Positions 9,906 through 17,975 of a DNA stretch of 61,529 nt are shown here, piece by piece. The notes beneath the pieces are model-generated. The model was not told where the DNA came from. It saw nothing but the letters and a program-made list of their open reading frames with translations, and searched no databases. The stretch's first letter is position 1. The number at the start of each line of letters is the position of its first letter. A program made the translations under genes and the position numbers. The stretch comes from Actinomycetota bacterium (lineage in GTDB: Bacteria; Actinomycetota; Acidimicrobiia; Acidimicrobiales; Ilumatobacteraceae): the NCBI GenBank assembly GCA_009701715.1, contig WLJO01000012.1, positions 1 through 61,529 of the forward strand. The letters are read 5' to 3'.

Positions 9906-11074
9906 GCGCGCGGCCAGATCACCTTGCCGTCGGCGTTGTAGATGCCCGCGAGGACGCTCGGGTCGACGAGGCCATCAGTGGAGGGTGTCCCACCCTCGGT
10001 GAACACGCCGGCCTTTGCGTAGGCGTCGATCTCGGCCTGCAGGCCAGCGACGTCGGGCATTCCGAACGGGGTGCCCTGTGGCGTCAGGCTCTTGATGAGC
10101 GCCGACTCGGTCTGCCAGCGGAACTTCTCGCCGTCAGGTGACAGGAAATTCGGGTTCCCGCCAGCGGTGATGGCGTCGACGCAGATCTGTGCGGCACCGT
10201 CGGGATCGGCCAACGCATCGGCGAGACCCAACATCACCGCACGCATGAAGTCCTGCGCAGCCGTCGGGTGGGCGGCGAGGAACTCCTTGTTCGTGTAGAT
10301 GAGGCCAAAGGATCCGGGGATCTGCTCGGCGGTGGGATCGAACGTGTTGAATGTGATGTCCGCGGCCTGCAACTGGCCGGGCTCGTTGGACTTCCAGCCG
10401 GGGAACGTGACGATGCTCGGCAGTGCGATGTGCACCTTCGGGTCGAAGCCGTCGATGAGCACCGTCTTGTAATCGGTTCCCTCCACGAGGCTGTGGCTCG
10501 CGAGGAGTGCCTTGATCGAGGAAGGCAGCTTGCCCTTCACACCGATCGTGGTGCCCTTGAGGTCCTCGTACGTGGCGACGAACTCCTTGCCGATGAGCAC
10601 GTCGATCGCCGTGCGACCATCAACGCTCATCCCGACGAGGCTGGCGCCGTTCGCAGCCGAGAACTCGGCGAGTTCGGTGAAGGAACCGGAGGACGAGAAC
10701 TGCGCCTTGTTGCCCGCGACGAGCGGGTAGTTCGCAGTAGAGAACGAGGGCTTCAGATCGACCTTCAGGCACATCTTGTCGAAGTAGCCCTTGTTCTGGG
10801 CCACGACGACCTCGACGATGGATGCCGCAGCAGCGAAGTCGAACCCGGTCAGGTAAGTGATGGTGCCGGCATCCTTGTTCGCCTGACAGCGCTCGGCGCT
10901 GATACCGGACTCGCTGACGCCAGCGGGCTCGGTTGTCGGGGTGGCTTCGGTGGTCGGCGTTGCCGTGGAATCGGTGGCTGCCGTGGTGGGCGAGGATGAC
11001 TTGCTACCGCACCCTGCCGCGCCGAGCGCGACCGATACAGCGAGGACGATCGTGATCGTGCGCTGATGAGTCAT
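9902..11074 (-). CDS. NMT1/THI5-like ABC substrate-binding lipoprotein
   Basis: A 390-residue periplasmic-type binding protein with a lipobox (LGAAGC), a Thr/Pro-rich linker and then an NMT1/THI5-like fold starting at ITYLTGFDFAAAASIVEVVVAQNKGYF. The family feeds NitT/TauT-type importers of nitrate, sulfonates, thiamine precursors or aromatic compounds. The ATG at 11074 follows a GGAGG Shine-Dalgarno. It is the last gene of a four-gene minus-strand operon (ATPase, permease, chorismate mutase-VOC, binding protein). I cannot tell the ligand; the neighbour suggests an aromatic or chorismate-related acid, by inference only. Confidence 0.85.
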   Translation of the reverse strand: MTHQRTITIVLAVSVALGAAGCGSKSSSPTTAATDSTATPTTEATPTTEPAGVSESGISAERCQANKDAGTITYLTGFDFAAAASIVEVVVAQNKGYFDKMCLKVDLKPSFSTANYPLVAGNKAQFSSSGSFTELAEFSAANGASLVGMSVDGRTAIDVLIGKEFVATYEDLKGTTIGVKGKLPSSIKALLASHSLVEGTDYKTVLIDGFDPKVHIALPSIVTFPGWKSNEPGQLQAADITFNTFDPTAEQIPGSFGLIYTNKEFLAAHPTAAQDFMRAVMLGLADALADPDGAAQICVDAITAGGNPNFLSPDGEKFRWQTESALIKSLTPQGTPFGMPDVAGLQAEIDAYAKAGVFTEGGTPSTDGLVDPSVLAGIYNADGKVIWPRA

Positions 11075-11141
11075 GGGGAACCTCCGTGAACGTGGGAAAA
11101 AACTGGTACTCACTGCGCCGGGAGGTGCATCCCGGCCGGGC

Positions 11142-11915
11142 TCAGCTCCGCATCGCGCGGAACAACGACAGCACATTCGTCGCCCCGAAGCCCACGCGGT
11201 GCCCGGTGCGGGATAGAAACCCGAACTGGACCCCGGTCGCCTCGTCGTGGACGGTGAAGAACTGTTCGTGCCCCTGGGCATCCACGACGACCTCGGTGAG
11301 GAGCGGTGCGTCGAGCGCGTCGAGTGCCGCACGCGCATAGCCGGCGTTGAGCACCTCGATGCTGATGTGCTGTACCCCTGCGCCGTACTCGTCGAGGTAC
11401 GCGGCCACCTCCGGCCCGGCATCCCGGCTGACGAGCACGATGTGCACGCCACCGGCGGCGACGGCGGCCATGCCGGTGCCGGTCTCGGCCATGGCCTCGT
11501 CATGGAAGCCGAGCCGGTCGACGAGGGCTGAGCGCGCTGCCTCGAGGTTCTCCACCGCGACGACGATGTGGTCGATGCGGCTCGCTACCGTGTCGAGGCC
11601 GCTGCGGTCCCCCGTCACGGCCTCTTTCGTGGGGGCGGGCTCCGGCCGAGACCGTGCAACCTCGATGCGGTGCGTCTCGGTCAGCAGGACCCTCACGATC
11701 TGCTCCGCGAAGTCCGGGTCCACCCCGGCGTCGATGGCCCACTGGCGTCGGGTGTCGATGACCGTACGCACGCGCGCAGGTTGGATGATCGGGGTGTCGT
11801 CCTGCTCCTTGAGATGGGCAACCTCGTGGCACACCTCGAGCCGTGCGGCAAGGATGCGTACGAGTTCCTGATCAAGTTCGTCGATGCGGGATCGGAGATC
11901 TGCCAAGGTCGTCAT
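11142..11915 (-). CDS. Chorismate mutase (AroQ) fused to an HPPD-like VOC domain
   Basis: A 257-residue two-domain protein. Residues 1-88 match the AroQ chorismate mutase helices (LRSRIDELDQELVRILAARLEV); Arg8, Arg25, Lys36 and Arg48 align with active-site residues of the E. coli enzyme, but the Glu52 position is Val49. Residues 113-257 match the C-terminal half of 4-hydroxyphenylpyruvate dioxygenase: His116 (IDHIVVAV), His183 (VQHISIEV) and the end GFGATNVLSLFRAM. The third metal ligand, normally Glu in FFEVIQR, is Gly232 (QFGFLSR). It may therefore be a binding or isomerase domain rather than a normal dioxygenase. It lies 38 bp after a permease gene inside an ABC operon. Confidence 0.8.
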   Translation of the reverse strand: MTTLADLRSRIDELDQELVRILAARLEVCHEVAHLKEQDDTPIIQPARVRTVIDTRRQWAIDAGVDPDFAEQIVRVLLTETHRIEVARSRPEPAPTKEAVTGDRSGLDTVASRIDHIVVAVENLEAARSALVDRLGFHDEAMAETGTGMAAVAAGGVHIVLVSRDAGPEVAAYLDEYGAGVQHISIEVLNAGYARAALDALDAPLLTEVVVDAQGHEQFFTVHDEATGVQFGFLSRTGHRVGFGATNVLSLFRAMRS

Positions 11916-11953
11916 CGACCTTGACGGTAGCCGCCGGGGCTAGGTGACGCCCC

Positions 11954-12739
11954 TCAGGCTGCCGGGCGGCGTTCGGAGGCATGCCAGTGGAGCACCCGGG
12001 AGCGGAGGGTGGCGAGTGCGAGCATGCCGACCACGCCGAGGGCCGCCATGCAGAACACCACGGCCCAGACCCCGTTCGCGTTGTTGAACGAGGCGTAGCG
12101 CTTGCCCCAGGCGCCGAGGCCGCGAGTGACGAGCGCGTACCCCTCCACGAGATAGGCGATGACGAGGGAGAGACCGATGTTCCAGCGAGCCGCGGTGAAC
12201 AGTGACGGCAGTGCTGCGGGCAGTCGCAGCCGCCAGAGGACCTCCCAGCGGCTCGCGTCGACGGACCGGAGCAGCTCCCGGGATGCGGAGTCGGCCGAGC
12301 GCATCCCGTCAGCCGCGGCGATTACGAACGCGGGCAGGCATGCCAGTGCAATGATGAACTCGATGGGCCTCCATCCGGCGCCGAGCCAGAGGACAGCCGA
12401 CGGTGCGTACGTGGCGAACGGTGTGACCATGACGAGCACGAGGACCGGGGTCGACGCTGCGTCGAGGATGTTGCTCGCCGCCATTGCGGCTCCCCAAAGA
12501 ACGGCGATCACGAGGGCGATAAGGAAGCCCACGAGCGCCTCCCTGCCGGTGGTCAGTGCCTGGGTCCAGTAGAAGCGTGGTGCCTCCCAGATGTCGTGGA
12601 GAGCCTGGCTTGGGGCGCGCAGCACGAAGGGCCGGATGTGGAGCGACCTGACCAGCAGTTCCCACAGGCCGAAGAACACCGTGAGCCCGATGAGGCCAGC
12701 GAGGGCCCGTTCGCTGCCGCGGAGCGGTCGGCGGTTCAT
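11954..12739 (-). CDS. NitT/TauT-type ABC transporter permease
   Basis: A 261-residue permease with about six hydrophobic segments and a conserved cytoplasmic EAA-type loop (ASRELLRSVDASRWEVLWRLRLPAALP). This is the BPD_transp_1 family partnering NMT1-like binding proteins. Its ATG overlaps the stop of the ATPase gene by 4 bases, so the two are co-translated. Substrate unknown. Confidence 0.9.
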   Translation of the reverse strand: MNRRPLRGSERALAGLIGLTVFFGLWELLVRSLHIRPFVLRAPSQALHDIWEAPRFYWTQALTTGREALVGFLIALVIAVLWGAAMAASNILDAASTPVLVLVMVTPFATYAPSAVLWLGAGWRPIEFIIALACLPAFVIAAADGMRSADSASRELLRSVDASRWEVLWRLRLPAALPSLFTAARWNIGLSLVIAYLVEGYALVTRGLGAWGKRYASFNNANGVWAVVFCMAALGVVGMLALATLRSRVLHWHASERRPAA

Positions 12740-13497
12740 CGTCCGGCCCCGTCCCGCAGCGCTGTCCGCAACTGCGTCTCGACGGCGAAGAACGCGACGT
12801 CCTCCTCGAGCCCGGACCGTCGAGGCCTCGGCAGGCCCACGGGCACGATCGAGTGGATCCTCCCGGGTCGGGGGGTCATGACCACGACCCGGTCCGACAC
12901 GAAAGCAGCCTCGGCGATCGAGTGGGTGACGAACAGCACCGTCGCCCGCGTGCGCTCACAGAGCGAAACGAGGAGGTGTCGCATGTCCTCGCGGGTCATC
13001 TCATCGAGCGCGGCGAAGGGTTCGTCCATCAGCAGCAGCGGGGCATCGAGGGCAAAGGCCCGCACGAGCGCCACGCGTTGTTGCATCCCGCCGGAGAGTT
13101 CGTGCGGGTACGCGTCAGCGAAGGCGTCGAGGCCGACCTCACGGAGCAGTTCGTCCACGTCGGTCCGCAAGGTCGTCGCCGTCGCGGATCGGTTGACGTC
13201 GAGCAGGAGACGGGCATTTGCACGCACCGTCCGCCAGGCGAGCAAGCCGGGCGACTGTGGCACGAGGCCGACCCGCTTGGCCCGGCGGGCGGCGGCCGGG
13301 GGGAGTCCGTCGACGAGGACCGAACCGTCCGAGGCCGGCTCGAGGCCGCCGACGATGCGCAGCAGTGTGGTCTTGCCACACCCTGACGGTCCGAGCAGGG
13401 TGACCACCTCCCCGGACTCCACCGTCAGGTTGACCGGGGCGAGCGCCTCGACGGGACCGAACCGCTTGGTGAGGCCCGTAATACTGACTGCGGTCAT
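12736..13497 (-). CDS. NitT/TauT-type ABC transporter ATPase
   Basis: A 253-residue ATPase with Walker A (GPSGCGKTT, about 37-45), Q-loop (VPQSPGLL), ABC signature (LSGGMQQRVALVRA), Walker B (LLLMDEPFAALD) and H-loop (VTHSIAEA). It is the first gene of the operon. No clear TANNNT start box or Shine-Dalgarno is seen. A GGGGTACCCC palindrome lies about 66 bp upstream (13563-13572) and could be an operator. I see no CTGAGA core of a TPP riboswitch upstream, which argues against a thiamine-controlled system. Confidence 0.92.
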   Translation of the reverse strand: MTAVSITGLTKRFGPVEALAPVNLTVESGEVVTLLGPSGCGKTTLLRIVGGLEPASDGSVLVDGLPPAAARRAKRVGLVPQSPGLLAWRTVRANARLLLDVNRSATATTLRTDVDELLREVGLDAFADAYPHELSGGMQQRVALVRAFALDAPLLLMDEPFAALDEMTREDMRHLLVSLCERTRATVLFVTHSIAEAAFVSDRVVVMTPRPGRIHSIVPVGLPRPRRSGLEEDVAFFAVETQLRTALRDGAGR

Positions 13498-13644
13498 GTC
13501 GGCGGGGTTCCCATGGTGTCCCGCATGCTAATTACCGGTTGGGCACCCCGACCGGCCGGCTGGGGGTACCCCACCCCGGAGCCGCATCGGCGCTGGTCAG
13601 GGCAGGCAGGGATCGGGGTGCGGCACCGGCCTGCGGCCGCATCT

Positions 13645-13753
13645 CGCCCACTTTTGGTGGGCGCGCTGGTATCTTGGTTGGGTCCGAAGCGGCCAACCCT
13701 GCTCCGTGATGCCGATGAGACAACCGTCTCCGGCGCCCCTCCTTCCAGGAAGG
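13645..13753 (+). promoter_or_regulatory. Folded 5' leader region of rpsO
   Basis: Four inverted repeats follow one another: CGCCCAC/GTGGGCG with a 5-base loop (13645-13663), GGTTGG/CCAACC (about 13676-13698), GCCG..GAGAC/GTCTC..CGGC (13711-13734), and CCTTCC/GGAAGG (13741-13753), whose right arm is the Shine-Dalgarno. S15 commonly represses its own mRNA through such leaders; that this one does is inference. Confidence 0.4.
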
Positions 13754-13760
13754 CCTCATC

Positions 13761-14024
13761 ATGACCATGCCCGACAAGCAAGCAGTCATCGGCGACAACA
13801 AGCTCCACGGCACCGACACCGGTTCCCCCGAGGTGCAGATTGCGCTGCTCAGTGCGCGCATCAACCAGCTCACGGACCACTTGAAGTCCCACAAGAAGGA
13901 TCACCACACTCGTCGTGGTCTGCTCATGCTCGTCGGTCGCCGGCGCCGCATGCTCGACTACGTGAAGGCCAACGACATTGCGCGTTACCGCGCAATCGTG
14001 GCCAAGCTCGGCCTGCGTCACTGA
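13761..14024 (+). CDS. rpsO: 30S ribosomal protein S15
   Basis: An 87-residue S15 with the conserved helices ([42 protein letters not shown]). It binds 16S rRNA in the small-subunit platform. The ATG at 13761 has GGAAGG 7 bases upstream; an internal ATG at 13767 (MPDKQ) could also serve. pnp follows, the usual bacterial order. Confidence 0.96.
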   Translation: MTMPDKQAVIGDNKLHGTDTGSPEVQIALLSARINQLTDHLKSHKKDHHTRRGLLMLVGRRRRMLDYVKANDIARYRAIVAKLGLRH

Positions 14025-14031
14025 AGTAGGC

Positions 14032-14088
14032 CTGACCGGCGGGTATGCGCCACTTCGGCGCCGCAACCTGCTGAAGTACCGGGGTCAG
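14032..14088 (+). ncRNA. Structured element 1 in rpsO-pnp spacer (Actino-pnp candidate)
   Basis: An outer stem CTGACC(GG)/(CC)GGTCAG encloses GGT..GCGCC-ACTTC-GGCGC..ACC. The position, in the 5' leader of pnp in an actinobacterium, fits the known Actino-pnp motif, but I could not run a covariance search. Confidence 0.4.
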
Positions 14089-14143
14089 CGCCGTCCGGCG
14101 AAGACCCCACCAATCAACACACCGGAGCGATTCGTCCGGTTGT

Positions 14144-14196
14144 CAGTCGCCAGTCCTCCGTTCGCCATCACGGCGATCGTGGAGGCTTGCCGACTG
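14144..14196 (+). ncRNA. Structured element 2 in pnp leader, long interrupted hairpin
   Basis: A long hairpin with matched arms in order: CAGTCG/CGACTG, CCTCC/GGAGG and GCC/GGC around a 5-base loop, separated by near-symmetric internal loops. Long leader hairpins upstream of pnp are RNase III targets in other bacteria; the role here is inferred. Confidence 0.4.
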
Positions 14197-14236
14197 GGAA
14201 CCGGGGCGCTCCACCAAACACATAAAGGAGCATGGA

Positions 14237-16687
14237 ATGGCTGACGCCATCCGCGTGTCGGGTCCCGTTGGGGGCACCGACAAGACCCTGTCGTACGAGA
14301 CCGGCAAGCTGGCTCTGCAGTCCCAGGGGGCTGTGGTGGCCTCCATCGGGCGCACCACGGTGCTTGCGACTGCAAACGCCGCAAAAGACGTCCGTGACGG
14401 CATCGATTTCTTCCCGTTGACGGTCGACGTCGAAGAGCGTGCATATGCCGCGGGCAAGATCCCCGGCTCGTTCTTCCGCCGTGAGGGTCGTCCCACTGAG
14501 GACGCAATCCTCACCTGCCGCCTCACTGACCGTCCGCTGCGCCCGGCCTTCCCCGATGGCTACCGCAACGAGACCCAAGTGGTCATCACGGTACTCGGTG
14601 CCGATCAGGCGAACCCGCACGACATCCTGTCCATCAACGCCGCATCCGCGTCGTTCATGATCAGCGGCATCCCGTTCGACGGCCCCATCGGCGCCGTGCG
14701 TCTGGCCTACAGCCAGTCTGGCGAGTGGATCCCGCACCCCACGTTCGAGGAGGGTGACGACTCGACATTCGAACTCGTCGTCGCGGGCCGCGAACTGGAC
14801 AACGGCGACGTCGCCATCATGATGGTGGAGGCAGGTGGTACGGAGAAGTCGTACTCGTACTACGAGAACGGCGCACCGAAGGTGACCGAAGAGGTCATCG
14901 CCGGCGGTCTCGAGGCCTCGAAGCGCTGGATCAAGGAATCGATAGCGCTGCAGAAGCAGCTCGTTGCAGCAGTCATTGCTGCGAAGGGTTCGATCACGCC
15001 GCTGTCCTACAAGCCGGTTCTCGACTACGGCGACGACGTCGGCGCCGGCGTCAGCCGTGTGGTCGGCGACAAGATCGCCAAGGCGATCACCATCTCGCTC
15101 AAGTCCGAGCGCAATGCCGCTACTGACGCCGCTACGGCCGAGGCTGTTGCCTCGCTGGCCGGTACGAAGGATGCACCGGGCGAGTTCGCCGGCCGCGAGA
15201 AGGAGATCAAGGAAGCCGTTCGCAGCCTCACCAAGCAGCTCGTCCGCAAGCGCGTGGTGGAGGAAGGTGTTCGCATCGACGGCCGTGGTCCCACGGACCT
15301 CCGTCCGGTCTCGGCCGAGATCGGTGTCCTCGACACGGCGCACGGCTCTGGCCTGTTCCAGCGCGGCGAGACCCAGGTGCTCAACGTCACCACACTCGCC
15401 ATGCCGCGCATGAACCAGCTGCTCGACACGCTCACGCCAGAGAAGCAGAAGCGCTACATGCACCACTACAACATGGCCCCGTGGGCAAACGGCGAGACCG
15501 GCCGCGTCGGTTCGCCCAAGCGCCGCGAGATCGGTCACGGTGCGCTCGCGGAGCGTGCGCTGCTCCCCGTGGTCCCGAGCCAGGAGGAGTTCGCCTACAC
15601 GCTGCGCCTCGTGTCCGAGGTGCTCGCCTCAAACGGTTCCACCTCAATGGCCTCGGTCTGCTCGAGCAGCCTGTCGCTCATGGACGCCGGAGTGCCGATC
15701 AAGGCGCCGGTGGCCGGCATTGCCATGGGCCTTATCTATGCCGAGGGCAAGTACACGACGCTCACCGACATCCTCGGTGCAGAGGACGCATTCGGCGACA
15801 TGGACTTCAAGGTTGCCGGAACGGCAGATTTCGTCACCGCCCTGCAGCTCGACACCAAGATCGAGGGCATTCCCGCCGACGTGCTTGCCGCTGCCCTGCA
15901 GCAGGCGAAGGAAGCACGACTCGCGATCCTCGCCGTGATGAACAAGGCCATTGCCGCACCGCGTTCGTCGGTTCGTGACACTGCGCCGAAGATCGTCAAC
16001 TTCACCATCCCGCTCGACAAGGTGGGCGAGGTGATCGGGCCGAAGGGCAAGGTCATCAACACCATCCAGCAGGAGACCGGTGCGGATATCGCCATCGACG
16101 ACGACGGCGTGTTCGGCATCGTCACTATCGGTTCCACCGACAGCGACAAGGTGGAGGCAGCCCGCGAGCGCATCCTCATGATCGTTGATCCGCCCAAGGC
16201 AGAGGTGGGCGCCACCTATGCAGGTCGGGTTGTCAACATCACCAAGTTCGGTGCGTTCGTCAACATCCTCCCGGGCCGTGACGGCCTCGTGCACATCTCC
16301 AAGCTCGGCGGCGGCAAGCGCATCAGCCAGGTGGAGGACGTGCTCAGCCTCGGTCAGGAGATCCAGGTGGTCGTGGACGAGATCGACGAGAAGGGCAAGG
16401 TTTCCCTGAGCCCCGTCGGCCTCGAGATCCCCGACTCCGCTGTCTCCAGCGGCGGTAGCGGCGGCGGTGATCGCGGTGGAGACCGCGGCAGCGGTGCAGC
16501 CCGGGGCGTGTCGTTCGAGGATTCCTTCGACAGCGAAGCACGTGAGATTTTCGGTGACCTCGGTCCGGGTGGCGAGGCCTCCGGTGCGGATCGTGGCGGC
16601 GATCGCGGTGGAGACCGCGGCGGCGATCGCGGTGGAGACCGCGGCGGTCGCAGCGGCGGCGGGGACCGTGGTCGGCGCCATCGCTGA
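14237..16687 (+). CDS. pnp: Polyribonucleotide nucleotidyltransferase (PNPase)
   Basis: An 816-residue PNPase, the phosphorolytic 3'-5' exoribonuclease of mRNA decay. Two RNase PH-like domains (about 1-230 and 310-550) flank the all-helical domain, followed by a KH domain (IGPKGKVINTIQQETGA, about 598-614) and an S1 domain (YAGRVVNITKFGAFVNILPG). The C-terminal 75 residues are a Gly/Asp/Arg-rich tail with GGDR repeats, absent from E. coli PNPase and probably RNA-binding or disordered. The ATG at 14237 has AAAGGAG upstream. It overlaps the next gene by 20 bases. Confidence 0.97.
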   Translation: MADAIRVSGPVGGTDKTLSYETGKLALQSQGAVVASIGRTTVLATANAAKDVRDGIDFFPLTVDVEERAYAAGKIPGSFFRREGRPTEDAILTCRLTDRPLRPAFPDGYRNETQVVITVLGADQANPHDILSINAASASFMISGIPFDGPIGAVRLAYSQSGEWIPHPTFEEGDDSTFELVVAGRELDNGDVAIMMVEAGGTEKSYSYYENGAPKVTEEVIAGGLEASKRWIKESIALQKQLVAAVIAAKGSITPLSYKPVLDYGDDVGAGVSRVVGDKIAKAITISLKSERNAATDAATAEAVASLAGTKDAPGEFAGREKEIKEAVRSLTKQLVRKRVVEEGVRIDGRGPTDLRPVSAEIGVLDTAHGSGLFQRGETQVLNVTTLAMPRMNQLLDTLTPEKQKRYMHHYNMAPWANGETGRVGSPKRREIGHGALAERALLPVVPSQEEFAYTLRLVSEVLASNGSTSMASVCSSSLSLMDAGVPIKAPVAGIAMGLIYAEGKYTTLTDILGAEDAFGDMDFKVAGTADFVTALQLDTKIEGIPADVLAAALQQAKEARLAILAVMNKAIAAPRSSVRDTAPKIVNFTIPLDKVGEVIGPKGKVINTIQQETGADIAIDDDGVFGIVTIGSTDSDKVEAARERILMIVDPPKAEVGATYAGRVVNITKFGAFVNILPGRDGLVHISKLGGGKRISQVEDVLSLGQEIQVVVDEIDEKGKVSLSPVGLEIPDSAVSSGGSGGGDRGGDRGSGAARGVSFEDSFDSEAREIFGDLGPGGEASGADRGGDRGGDRGGDRGGDRGGRSGGGDRGRRHR
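16595..16642 (+). repeat. Two perfect 24-bp tandem repeats in the pnp tail
   Basis: A 24-bp unit encoding GGDRGGDR is repeated exactly at 16595-16618 and 16619-16642. A diverged copy lies near 16461-16495. The array sits in the tail-coding part of pnp and could change length by slippage. Confidence 0.8.
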
Positions 16688-17933
16688 TCCCGCAATCTCT
16701 CTCACCACACTGTCGAGTGGGCTCCGGATCGTGTCTGAACACGTCCCCGGAGCCCTCTCCGTTTCTGCCGGTGTGTGGGTAGGGGTCGGGGCTCGCGACG
16801 AGCCGCAGGCGATCTGTGGTGTGTCGCACTTCCTCGAACACCTGCTGTTCAAGGGGACCCACCGTCGCAGTGCCCGCGAGATCGCGACCACCGTGGATCG
16901 TGTGGGCGGCGACATGAACGCGTTCACCGCGAAGGAATTCACTGCCTACGTGTGCCGTGTGCCCGCAGCGCATGTGGAGCTGTCGCTCGACGTGCTCGGT
17001 GATGTCATCACCATGCCGGCGCTGCGCGATGCCGACGTGGAGAGCGAGCGCCAGGTGATCCTCGAGGAACTGGCGATGGACGAGGACACACCCGACGACA
17101 CCGCGTACCGCCTGTTCAGCGCGGCCTTGTTCCCGCAGCACCCGCTCGGTAGGGAGACCGCGGGCGAGGTCGACACGGTCCGCTCCATCAAGCCGGACGA
17201 TGTTCGCGATTTTTTCGGCCTGAACTACCGGGCCGGCAACATGGTGCTGGCCCTCGCAGGTCCGGTTGGCCACGCAGACGTCGTTGCGTTTGCGGAACAA
17301 CATTTCGGAGCGCTCAGTGCCGGAAAGGCCGAGTTCGAGCGCGAGCGGCCCTCTGACGCTGTAGAGGCGGTTGCGGGGGAGCAGCGGGACTGCGAGCAGG
17401 TGCACCTCCTTGTCGGGTGTCGGGCGCTTGAGCGCACTGACCCCGGCCGCGAGGCACTTGACATGGTGATGCATGCGCTCGGGGGTGGGCCGTCGAGCCG
17501 GCTCTTCCAGACGATCCGCGAGGAGCGGGGCCTCACGTACAGCACCTATGCGAGCGCATCCGCGTACGCGGACGCAGGGCTCGTCGGTGCCTATGCCGCC
17601 ACGAACCCGGAGACCGCCGCCGAGGTGCTCGGGTTGCTCGAGGCCGAGATCAACGCAGTCATCCGGGATGGCATCACCGACGATGAACTGGCGATCGCCA
17701 AGGGGTATCTCACGGGAGCCTTCGCGATGGGGTTCGAGGGAACCGGCTCGCGGTCCGAACGTCTCGGTTCGTCGTTCACGAACTACGGGCACATCCGCCC
17801 GGTGGACGAGCAGGTTGCACGGTGGCAGGCGGTCTCGCTTGCCGACACGCGCAACGTGATTGAACGGGTGTTCGTGAATCCGCGTGTGCGGTGTGCCGTC
17901 GGCCCGGTCGACCTGAAGTCCCTCCTCGCCTGA
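16668..17933 (+). CDS. M16 family zinc metallopeptidase
   Basis: A 421-residue M16 (pitrilysin/processing-peptidase-like) protein. The inverted zinc motif HxxEH is His54-Phe-Leu-Glu57-His58 (GVSHFLEHLLFKGT), with the downstream glutamate in ERQVILEELAMDEDTPDD. The second half carries the family's GGGPSSRLFQTIREERGLTYS. I chose the GTG at 16668, inside the end of pnp, because it gives the standard N-terminus. A pnp-M16-dapB order is common in actinobacteria. The substrate is unknown; no signal peptide is seen, so it is probably cytoplasmic. Confidence 0.9.
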   Translation: MVGAIADPAISLTTLSSGLRIVSEHVPGALSVSAGVWVGVGARDEPQAICGVSHFLEHLLFKGTHRRSAREIATTVDRVGGDMNAFTAKEFTAYVCRVPAAHVELSLDVLGDVITMPALRDADVESERQVILEELAMDEDTPDDTAYRLFSAALFPQHPLGRETAGEVDTVRSIKPDDVRDFFGLNYRAGNMVLALAGPVGHADVVAFAEQHFGALSAGKAEFERERPSDAVEAVAGEQRDCEQVHLLVGCRALERTDPGREALDMVMHALGGGPSSRLFQTIREERGLTYSTYASASAYADAGLVGAYAATNPETAAEVLGLLEAEINAVIRDGITDDELAIAKGYLTGAFAMGFEGTGSRSERLGSSFTNYGHIRPVDEQVARWQAVSLADTRNVIERVFVNPRVRCAVGPVDLKSLLA

Positions 17934-17962
17934 CCGTCGCTTTCGGTACCGAGAACGATGGC

Positions 17963-17968
17963 TAGGGT
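17963..17968 (+). promoter_or_regulatory. TAGGGT -10 box, leaderless start of dapB
   Basis: TAGGGT lies 7 bases before the ATG at 17976. It supports that start over the ATG at 17958. Confidence 0.45.
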
Positions 17969-17975
17969 TTCGGCC

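Noticed and set aside
13498-13760. A TPP riboswitch ahead of the NMT1-like importer operon
   Set aside because: No CTGAGA core or typical stems on the minus strand in this gap.
16452-16690. CRISPR-like or mobile repeat array
   Set aside because: The repeats are coding and in frame within the PNPase tail, without spacers.
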